In this document: positions 46,901 through 58,900 of the stretch, piece by piece | Position numbering within the stretch: the first letter of the stretch is position 1 | Layout: the number at the start of each line of letters is the position of its first letter | DNA from: a virus | DNA: 60,963 nt | IMG/VR virus record: IMGVR_UViG_3300006329_000009 | Span: 1-60,963 of that record | Strand: one strand, 5' to 3' | The notes under the pieces: model-generated | The model's input: only the letters and a program-made list of their open reading frames with translations | Database searches by the model: none | What the model was told of the DNA's origin: nothing | Program-made: the position numbers and the translations under genes

Positions 46901-49900
46901 TTAAGGATACTGAAGGATATCCTAACAACCAGAACAGAGCAAACAATGATAGGTATCTTGATGCTGCTGATATGATCTGGAATAACAGATCAGTTATTGC
47001 TAAGGAATGTGTCAGCATAATGAATGACCTTTCTAAGTATGGAAACCTAATGATTCCTGATGGTCATGTTAACTGTGAAGATGATGTCTTAGACATGATC
47101 GAAGCAATGGTTCATGATATACGTTTTGATTGTAATGAAAAGGTATGGGATGCAGCTGCATTATATGTTGAGACAGAAAATAACTCACTTAAGCATATTG
47201 AGACTGAGTGGGAAGCATCTATCACTGTAGTTAAACTTCTAAGAGATATCTTAACTTGCACAATGCGTAATGCATTTGGTGCAGATTATGACATGACTCA
47301 ATCAGATGGATCATCAGCAGTTGAAAGTTATAATCAGAATCCTAAAGATGCTTTATTTGCTCTTTGTGGTGATGCTATTGATGGCAATATTAGATACATT
47401 GCAGAGCAAGCAGTTGCTGCTGGTTTAGTCCAATTCCCTAACTTAGCAATTCCTGGCGGTCCTGTTAACTGTGTCCATGACGTTACTGATATACTCAGAG
47501 CAATGGTATTCAACCTCAAGTATGGTGGTACTAATATGCTTCAGTATGCATCTGAGTTCTATACCAATTACTCTGGTAACTTAGATCACGTTACTAATGC
47601 TCCTACTGAATCTCTTTGGATTATTAACAAAGCACAGGAATTTGCAATTCGTGCAATGAAGGGTCAGGTAATTAGTAATGATGCTGGTTGGACTGTAGAT
47701 CAGAGATTCTATGATGCTGTCCCAAGACCTACAACTGCATTATTCAATTCTGATGAAGATGGATTAATAGAAGGTGAAGATAATAATATTATTACCAGAT
47801 CATTCAAAGCTGGTGAAGATAAGATCTCTACAACTGATAGTGGATCTGGTTTAGTACCTAATGAAGATGCTGTATTCCGTTGTGTTGCTAAATTAGCATC
47901 CAGTCCTATTGATGGATGTATATTTGAAGCAGGTGGAGCATCAGCTGGTGTATGGTTTGGTGTTAGAGATAGTGGCACATATTTAAGACTTAGAGCTGGT
48001 GATGGATCTAATAGTTACTCTGGTGGTGCTAGTCATTCTGAGAATGGTCTTGCAATGCTTGATCTACAGATCAGTAACCTATCAACATACTTTGATGATG
48101 GTGACCATGAATTAGTATGGCAAATAAATGTTGGTGGTAACCAAGGTTCTGGTAAAGGTAGAGTTGAATTATGGATTGACGGTATATCTATTGGATCTGC
48201 TGAAACTCAAGGTGGTGGATATACTGGTTTAGCTGGTGGATCTGGAATATGGGCAGATGCAAATTATGCTGGATATGGTGTTGGAAATTCTTCCAATCTT
48301 ACTGGTGAGACTGCACCTGTTAATACATTTACTGTTAATGTTGGTCCTGCTCCTACTATCAAGTATGACTGCACCCATGCTGCATATGATTCCAGTACTG
48401 GTGATTTAATAATGAATGTTGGATCACACAATCATACAGAGGGTACATTCCTTAGATTGACAACCAACTCTATTAACTTCACTTGTGATATGGATGGTAA
48501 TGCTTCAACGCATTCTTATCCTAGATCTGGTGACCCTGCTGGTAATACTACTATTGAAGTGTTAGAAACATATGGTAGTGACCATAAAGCAACTAATGCT
48601 GTTTATACTCCTGATACAGGTATTATGAGGTTGACCATTCCTGATCATGGAATGACAAACCATTCAGTTCATACTGCACAAGATTCATCATATGATCCTG
48701 ATAGTGGAGTATTAACAATTAAGATTGATGATCACGGATTTAAGACTGGTGATCAAGTAAGAATTGAAAATGGATCTTTAATATTCACATGTGCTCAAGA
48801 TAATAATGCTACTAAGCATGGATATCCAAGACCAAAAGATCCAGCTGGTGATCAGTGGTTGTTAGTTGAATCTGTTGAGAGTAAGGATCTATTTACAGTT
48901 AATGTAGGATCTACTCCTAAAGTTGAGTATGATGTTTCTGATGCTATTTACGATCAGAATACTGGTGAGTTAGAAATGGATATCGGTCAGCATCGTTTCG
49001 TTGGTGCTTCGACTCATGTAGCAACTTATGCTGAATATGATGCATATACTGGTGTATTAAAACTAACTGTATCTGGACATAAGATTGCCCCAGGAGAGCA
49101 GATACAAATCATGGAAAACTCCATGACATTTACTTGCTCAATGGATGACCATTATTCTAATCACGTTTATCCAAGATCTTCTGATCCTGCTACACGTAAA
49201 TGGTTAGAAGTTATTGAGTCTAATCAAGAAGATGGTTGGTTTACTGTTAATGTAGGTCCATCTCCAATTAAAGGTTGGACACCTACTGATGCTACATTCA
49301 ACTCTACTACTGGTGCTCTTACATTAACAATTGGATCACATAGTTTAGCAGTCGGAACACATATTAAACTGTCACAAGGAAGCTTGACATTTACTTGTGA
49401 TATGGATGACCATGCTACTAAGCACTCATATCCAAGACCTAAAGATCCAGTACATAATGAGCCTATTGCTATTACTGCTGTAACTTCAGATTCTATTACT
49501 GTTAATGTAGGTACAACACCTCAAATAGCATACAACATTAATAGTGCTTCATTTAATCCTGCTGATGGTCATCTAAATTTAACACTTGATAGAAAGCATG
49601 GATTCCGTAGAGAAAGTATTCATAATATTACTGGTGGTGAATATAATGGTCAAACTGGTTTAATGAGATTAACAGTTGCTGACCACAACTTTGCTGAAGG
49701 AGATTACGTTAAGATTGCTGATGGTGGAGTAACATTCACTTGCTCAATGGATAACCATGCAACAACTCATGCTTATCCAAGACCAACAGATCAGATGAGT
49801 GGTAAGTGGATGGATCTTAGAAACGTTTCTAAGGATTCATTCGATGTATATGTTGGAAGAACACCTGCATTACCATTTACAATTTCTGCTGCTACATTTA

Positions 49901-52900
49901 CTCCTGCTAACGGTCACTTAGTTGCTACTATTGGTGATCATGATCTAAGAAGAGGACAGAGTGTAAGACTAGCAACAAAATCTATTAACTTCACATGTTT
50001 CTTAGATGCTAATAATAGTTACCACTATTATCCACGTCCTACTGGTCAAGACCCATTCTATAACAAGTCAATAGAAGTGCTATATGATGGTACTCCTTTA
50101 ACTGCTACTGGTGGTACAACATATAATCCAACTACAGGTATAATGACCATCACTACTGCTAATCCTCATGGATTACAAGAAGGTGATGATGTTAAATTCC
50201 TCCTTAATTCATTAGTATTCCGTTGTGATGAAGATGGTCAATCATCTGATCACTCATATCCAAGAGTAACAGACCCATATGCAAATAGATGGCAACGTGT
50301 ATTAGGATCTAATTTAACTGCAAATACATTTGACGTACAAGTATTATCATATGCTCCTTCCACTAACACAACAACTCACGTATTTGCGTCTGCTGTTTCA
50401 AATGGAATTACTAAGAGAGATGGAACTATAACTCTTAACGTTGGTGATGGTGCTATCTCAGATCAGAGTGTCCATACCTATGTCCCTAACTCAGGATATA
50501 CTCCAACAAATGTTAATCATAATCCTACTACAGGTGTTATGACAGTGACTATTGCTGGTCATGGAATGGAAAATGGTGACATGATTAAGATCGATGATTA
50601 TGGCATAGTATTAACATGTGCTATGGATGATCATCAGACTACTCATGCTTATCCTCGTCCTGGTGATCCTGCTTCTGGATCATGGTTGAAGATTCATGAT
50701 GTTACTGAAGACACATTCGGTGTTACAGTCAACACAGTTATTCCTCAGAGTAATACAACAACTCATCTATTCTCTAGTGCTGTTGGTAACTGTATTACTA
50801 GAGCACAGATTGTAAGTGGTGGTATTTACGATCATACTTACTCAACATCTACTGTTGGTGCTCTACGTCATGCTGGAGATAGCGTGAGATTAGATGAAGG
50901 TGCAGTTACATTTACATGTGGTGCTGATAGTCATGGATCTAATCATTCATATCCTAGAGCTGGCACAACTCATACACCAACTGATGTATCTTACGATCCT
51001 AATCTAGGACATCTTAAGTTTACTCTTCCTGATCATGGATTCCTTCCATACACTTACGTTAAGATTGCTAACGACTCCTTGACATTCACATGTGCTAAGG
51101 ATGGTAATTCTACTAACCACACATATCCAAGAGCAACAGACCCTGTAAGTGGTAAGTGGATAATGATTCATGATGTTACTGCTAACACATTTAACGTAGA
51201 AGTATTAGATGTAGTACCTTCAACAAATACTACAATTCATGCTTTCGTAAGTGCTGCTACAAATTGCATCACTCATAAGAAGGATTACTTCTTCGATACA
51301 AATATTCCTATTCATGAAGTAGGTAAGACATCACATAGTCCTACAAATGTAACTTACAATCCTACTGCTGGTACTATGGTAGTTACCATGAGTAACAGTT
51401 TTGGTAACCATAGTACCATGACACCTAGTGGTGCTATATTCTATCCTGCTACAGGTACCATGAGAATCAGTCTTAATGGTCATTCTGTTAAGAATGGAGA
51501 TATGCTTCTTCTTGCTGATGGTGGATTTACATTCCGTTGTGATGAAGATAGTCAAGCATCAGATCATGCATATCCAAGATCATCTGACCCTGCTAGTGGC
51601 AAGTGGTTGAAAGCATTTAATGTTGGTAGTAATTCATTCGATGTTAACGTTGGTAACTTCATGGGTGAAGGTGCTATCTCTAACACTACAACTCATGTGC
51701 TTCAATCTGTGGCAACTGATGCTGTTTGGAAGGCAAATGACTTTGTAATGTTTGATGAGAATGCTATTACATTACAATGCACAAAAGATAATAATGCAAC
51801 TAACCACACATATCCTAGAAAGACAGATCCTACATTTGGTAAGTGGTTACCTATCTCTAATGTAAGTAATACAAGTTTCACTGTCCATGTAGGTAAATCT
51901 GGTGTTAATGATGTTTACAATCATACATTTGTATCTTGTGAAAATAACTCATTACATAGACAGAATGGTACTATCACATTAGATGTTGGTAATGGTCAGA
52001 TTACTCATCCAACTGGTCATAATTTTGTATCTGCTTCTGCTAATAGTCTGAAGGCAGGTGGTGCATATAACCACACCTTCCATGCACTTGGTGAATCATA
52101 TACTCCAACTGCTATTGATTATAATCCAACAACAGGTTGGATGACCATCACAATTCCTAATCATGGATTCATGGAAGATGAGAGTATCAAGATTGGTACT
52201 AACTCACTTGTATTCACATGCTTACAAGATGTTAACCAAACTAACCATGCATATCCTAGATCTAGTGATCCAGTAAACAACAAGTGGATACCTATTAAGA
52301 ACGTAACTGATGACACATTTGATGTCCATGTCCTTGATAATGTCCCATCATCTAACCAGACTCTTCATACATTTGTAAGTGCTCTTACTGGTGCTATTAC
52401 CAGAGCAACAGTTGCTTCTGGTGGTGACTACAGACATAAGTTTGTTGCTCCTGCAAAACTAACACCAACCAATGCTGCATATACTCCTTCTACAGGTATT
52501 ATGACATTGACTGTTGCTAATCACGGTCTTAAGAATGGTAGCAGAGTTATGGTGGATGATGGATTTGTAACATTCACATGTGATCAAGATAGTGATCAAA
52601 CTAAGCATGCTTATCCAAGGGCATCTGATCCATATAGTGATGAATGGATGACAGTTAAAAACGTTACTAAAGATACCTTCGATGTCCAAGTCCTATTCAA
52701 CATTCCTTCTAGCAACACTACTACTCATGCATTTGTATCTGCTAGACCACAAAGTATAACTGTTGCTACTCTAATGAAGGGTAATGATAGTATTAAACTT
52801 CCTGAGAATGCTTTAACATTCACATGCTCTAAAGATGGTGGATCCACAGAGCATTCTTATCCAAGAACAACTGATCCTGCATACAATGATTCTCTAAGAA

Positions 52901-55900
52901 TTGTTGATGACGGTGTTACAAGACATACTCCAACTGCTGCTAGTTACACACCATCAACAGGTATATTGGCACTAACATTATCCAAGCATGGATTCTCAAA
53001 TGGAGACTACATTAAGATTGAAGATTATGCATTCTCCATGTCATGTAACATGGATGATGATTCTAGCAGTCATGCATATCCTAGAGGCACAGATCCTATC
53101 AGTGGTAAGTGGGTACAAATTTCTAACGTATCTACAGATGGTTTTGATGTTGAAGTAGGCACAACTGCTGCTGTCCAATACACACCTGTAGATGCTTCAT
53201 ACGAACCAACAACTGGTCACTTAGAGATTGAGATTGGTACTCACCCACTTAAGGTTGGTCAGAGTATTCAGATTGCTGACGGTGGTATCACAATGGAGTG
53301 TAGTCAGGATAACTATCAGACTACTCATGCATATCCAAGGACTACTGAAGATACTTTCACTCCTACAAATGCTGTATTTGATGGAGTAACAGGTTACTTA
53401 ACAATTACTTCTAATGCTCATGGATTAGATGAAGGATCTCTTGTTAAGATTGATGACAATGCAATAACATTGCGTTGCACAATGGATGGTAGTACCAGTG
53501 ACAAGACTTATCCTAGATCTACTGATCCTATCAGTGGTAAGTGGAAGCCTATAGAGTATATCGATGATAACACATACAAAATCTTCGTTGGTAAATCTGA
53601 GTTTAAGAGTTATGATCCTCAGAATGTAGATTACAATCCTAATACAGGTGTAATGGTAATCACTGTTGGTCCTGATCATGGTATTACAACTGATCACAGT
53701 GTATACATTAACCATAAAGCATTCTGCTTTACTTGTGGATTAGATAACTATCAAACTGATCACTTCTATCCTCGTGCAAATGGAGAAAGTGGTGCATCTG
53801 GTGACGACCCAGCATATCAAGATGCTGTTGCTGTAACTGCTGTTGATGATAGTACCATTACGGTTAATGTTGGTGTATCTTCTAACACTACAACTCACGT
53901 ATTCAAACCTGCTGTCGGTGTAACGCCAACTGCAATTTCATATAGTGGTGGTACTGGTCTTATGACTGTTACTATTGCTGGTCATGGAATGTCTAATGGT
54001 GAGCAAATCATGTTTGCTGATAACTCATTAGTATTCACATGTGGTAAAGATGATCATGCTACTGAGCACAACTATCCAAGAAAAGGTGACCCTGCAAGTG
54101 GTAAATGGTTAACTATTGATAACGTAACTAACGACACATTCAGAGTCCAAGTATTAGATAATATTCCTTCTACTAACACATCTACTCATACATTTAAGAG
54201 AGCAAAAGTTGGTGCTGTTAAGAGAGGATCAATCAGATCTGGTGGATCATTCACACATAGTTTCCAATCATTTGCTTCTAATGGACTTAGAGCGTTAAGA
54301 GATAGAGCACATGATCAAGCTATTGAAATTAGAGCAGTAGGTCATGCTAAGTACTCAGCATCTGATGCTACATACAATCCTACTACTGGTAACTTACAAC
54401 TAACAGTTGCTAATAACCCATTTGCTAATGGTGACCATATAAGAATTGCTGATCATTCTCTAGTAATGACCTGTGCAATGGATAACAATGCAACTAATCA
54501 TTCTTATCCAAGATCAACAGATTATGCTTCAGAGAAATGGTTAGAAGTTTCTAATGTTTCTGGTAATAATTTTGATGTTAATGTAGGTACAACACCTCGT
54601 GCTAACTACCTAGTTTCTGATGCAACATTTGAACCTACTACAGGTGATATGGTGCTCACCATTGGACCACACAACTACAAGGGTGGTGGTGAAACTACAA
54701 TTACTGATGCTGCTTATAATCCTACAACTGGTATATTAACAGCTACTGTTGTTGGACATGGAATGAAGATTGGAGACAGAGTTAAGTTTGACGATAACTC
54801 CATCACATTCAACTGTGCTGCATCTACTGGAACTCACGTATTCGTAAGTGGCACTAACAATGCTATTAACGATGGTACTACAACATATACAGCTGCAACT
54901 GGTACAACATACGATCCTAATACTGGACTTTTAGTCTTGGAAATTGGGTCACATAGTTTGACAACTTCTGATACAGTTAGCATTGTTAATGGTGGTGTAA
55001 CCTTCACTTGTGATGCTGATAATAATGCAACTAACCATGCATATCCACGTGCTACTGACCCTGCATCTGGAGTACAACTTGCAGTAACCAACCCAACTCC
55101 TACAACAATTACAGTCCAAGTTGGTATCGCTAATGCTGATAATCCTACTGACAATCATACATATCCACGTGCTACTGATTACCCAAGTGATAGATGGTTA
55201 GAAGTAACTAACATTACTGATGATACATTTGATGTAATGGTATTACAAACTGCTCCTCAGTCTGTTACTTCACCACACACATTTGTGTCTGCTACAACTA
55301 ACGGTCTTAAGTATGCACATGAAGCAGTTTACATTGAGGAAGAGTCATTAGTATTCAAGTGTAATGCTGACAGCTTCGGTAGTGAGCATAAGTATCCAAG
55401 ATCTACTGACCCATTCTATAATACTTCAGTACCTATTCTTGCTGCTACTGCTGATACAATCACAGTACACGTTAGCAAGTCAAGTAACACATCAATTCAC
55501 CAATTCGTAAGATCTGAAAATGCATTCACTCCATCAACAGCATCTTATGTCCCTGGAACAGGTATACTAACAATCACTCATAATGCTCATCCATTCACAA
55601 GTGGTGATAAGATTCAGTTGATGAATGAGAGTTTTGTATTCAAGTGTCAGGAAGATAGTTTTGCAACTGAGCATGCTTATCCTAGAGCACAAGATCCTGC
55701 TGCTGGTGATTGGTTAACTCTTACTGTTGTAGATGCAAACACATATACAGTTGATGTTGGTATTTCTTCTAACACTACAACTCATCAAATTGAAAGGGTT
55801 GAAACTGGTGCAGTTATCAGAGGAACAATCAGAGGTAATGGTGATTATGCACACACATTCGTAAGTGCTGTTACTGATGGATTAGAGAAGAAGAATTCTA

Positions 55901-58900
55901 CAATTACTGTTAATGTAGGATCAACTGTTGCTGGAAACCACACACATAGATTTGCTTCTGCTACAAATAATGCTATCACTGCTGGTGGTAACCACACTCA
56001 TACATTTGAGCACTTCAAGAATAACACATTACACAGACAAAGTGGTAAGATTACAGTTAACGTAAATATCGCAGCTACTGCTGATCTATACGATCATACA
56101 TTTGTCAGTGCAATACCTGGTGCTGTTATTGGTGGTGGTAATTATCAACACTCATTTGTATCTGCTAAGACTGATGGTATATGGAAAGCAAATGATTACG
56201 TTTATATCCAAGATTATGCTTTAGGATTCTCATGTGATCTTGATGCTGATAGGACTACTCATTTATATCCAAGACCTACAGATCATGCAAGTAATGAATG
56301 GTTAGCAGTATCTAATATAACTACTGATCAATTTGATGTCCAAGTACTTAAGGGTGTCCCATCTACCTTCTTAGGATCACATACATTCAAGTCATGTATT
56401 GACAATGGTATTAGAGTCCAGAATGGTAAGATAAGAATCAACGTAGGTGTATCACCAGCTGGTAAGACATATCAGCATACGTTTGTAAGTGCCAACAGTG
56501 GATGTTTAATACAGGGTGGTAATTATAAGCATAACTTTGTAAGTGCTGCAACAGGTGCAATTAATGTTGTTAATGATGGCACTCAACTTACACCTACTGA
56601 TGCATACTATGAGCCTACTACAGGTCAGTTAACATTGACTGTTGCTAATCATGTATTACGCACAGATGATGCTATAACGATTGACACTAATGGACTCACA
56701 TTTACATGTAGTCAAGATAGTAATGCTACTAACCACACATATCCTCGTGTGACAGATTATGCTGACGGTAAGATATTACCTGTCCAATCTATAAGATCTT
56801 ATGCATATCCATTAAGGACAGATCTATCATACTATCGTGCACGTAGAGTTTCAGAGGATTATACAGGCACCGAAGGTTCTGGTGTAGAGAGTGAAATTGG
56901 TACCTTAATGGCACTTGTAACAGATGCTATTCAGAATCCTAATAACGTTGCGGGTAGATCTTACTCACTACCAATTGTTTGGCCCGTCAAGTATACTCCT
57001 GACGTTGTAATTAGAGATAAGACTGTTACTTATGACACTGTAAATGGTGGTCAAGGTAATAGTGGTTCATGGAATCAAACATGTCAAGAAACTGCATCTG
57101 CTATTAACACATTAGCTGATATCTTTATCGAGACAATTGATAAAGCAGCAAATGTCCAGACTAATCATCTGTCTACTATAACTCAGACATTCCCATACAA
57201 TAGTAATGCTGACTTCCAGTCAGGTACTTGCTATAACGTAACGTCAGCAGTTGACACATTGATGGATCTGTTTACCGATGCACTTGGTAATGGATCTAAT
57301 AATAGTAAGTTGATTTCTAATATGATTCTCTTCAATAAGCAAGCAATTGCTGGTAGAGCATTTGCTGAGACTCAGACTAACTATCCAACTACTAACTTAA
57401 CAATTGACTTTGCTAATGATTGTGTTAAAGCAATAAGATATGATTTAGTTACTGAGGGTAATGCTGGTGCATTCAGAATGACACAAGACTGGTTTGATGG
57501 AGAAGGTAACTTTATTGCATACACCAATGTAACAAGGACTCATCTTATATTCTGTCTTGCAAGAGTTCGTGAATATGCTAAGAGTGTATTGTTTGACTTT
57601 GCTGAAACTGGATGGAGTCCATATGATGTTTATACAATTGAATCACCAGAGAAACTTGAGTGGAATAAAGAAGCTGCTGAGTTTATGATTGACTCTTCAC
57701 TCAACCCAATTGAGTATGCTTTAGAGATGTCTCAATTCCCAACTGAAGCAAGAGTAACATTCGTAGCATCTACAGACTGCACAAATAGAGTTACTAATTA
57801 TGAGATGGGTATTGACTATAATACTGATCCTGATCTAGTAAGTCTAACTCCAGAAGTTGATGTAGGTTATGATCGTGCTGAATATAGAATTAGAATTGAG
57901 CGTCCTAACAACTTCAGACGTGGTGATGTATTAACATATATCCCAGCATCTGAGAATTCATTAAGTGGTCTTACTAAGCAACCATACTTCTATGTGTTGA
58001 CTGGTACTGCTGACTGGTTTGAGATTGGTGCTTCTTATATTCATGATGGTAGATTTAGACTTCTACAAGTTGATAAGTCCAATGCTGGATCTCAAATAAT
58101 GGCAGTCACAAGAAGAGATGGAGTACCTAGGACTGCTGCTACATTTGGTACTGATACTTCAGAGTGTCCAATACAAGGTGGATTTAATGCTGCTGATGTT
58201 GTATTTGGTAGCACCTCAAATGCTAATGCTGAGATCGGCACAATCAATGCAAATGAAGGTTTAATTTATAAACTCTTTACACACTTCCCAACAACTGCTG
58301 CTCAGACAACTCCTGGTACATACGACCAGTTTGTAAATGGAGAATCAGCACAAGTCCAGAATAGCACTGCTAATAATGGTACTGTGCTACAGATGTTAAA
58401 ACCTGATTCTGAGAATGGCACATCATTTATCAAACTCCATACTATCGCTGGTACTATATCAGACGGTGATATCTTAGAGGGTGTTGATAGTGGTGCAGTT
58501 CATACAGTTGGTGCTCCATCTGATAGATTCTTGATCAATGTTAAGAAAGGAGCATTTGCTACAGGTGATTGGTTCTTCAGTAAGGTTGGATCTATCGAAG
58601 CATACATGGACAACTACACAAGTAAGTCTGGATCTTTGGTAAGTAATGAAGGTGGTAGAATCGCAATTGATGTAGAAACAATTGAGGAACCATGGGTACC
58701 TGGAGACGTAATTTACGGTAGTGTTACTGATTACATCTTAGACATTAAGGGTATTAGTGGTACACAACTTCAGTTGAATCAGTGGATACACGGTGTCCAA
58801 ATCTTAGAGTTGAATCTAGGTGTGGCAATTATTGATACTGGTATCTCTGACACATTTAATGTTGGTGATGAAGTTTCACTCCTACAAGGTACTGTGCAGA

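Noticed and set aside
54834-55154. 106-residue open frame on the minus strand inside the giant gene
   Set aside because: It lies wholly within the repeat array on the other strand, has no ribosome site or neighbours on that strand, and its hydrophobic make-up follows from the complementary repeat codons.
48400-56790. Repeat array as CRISPR or other DNA-level repeat
   Set aside because: Repeats are protein-level (about 105 residues), keep one reading frame throughout and differ at many silent sites.
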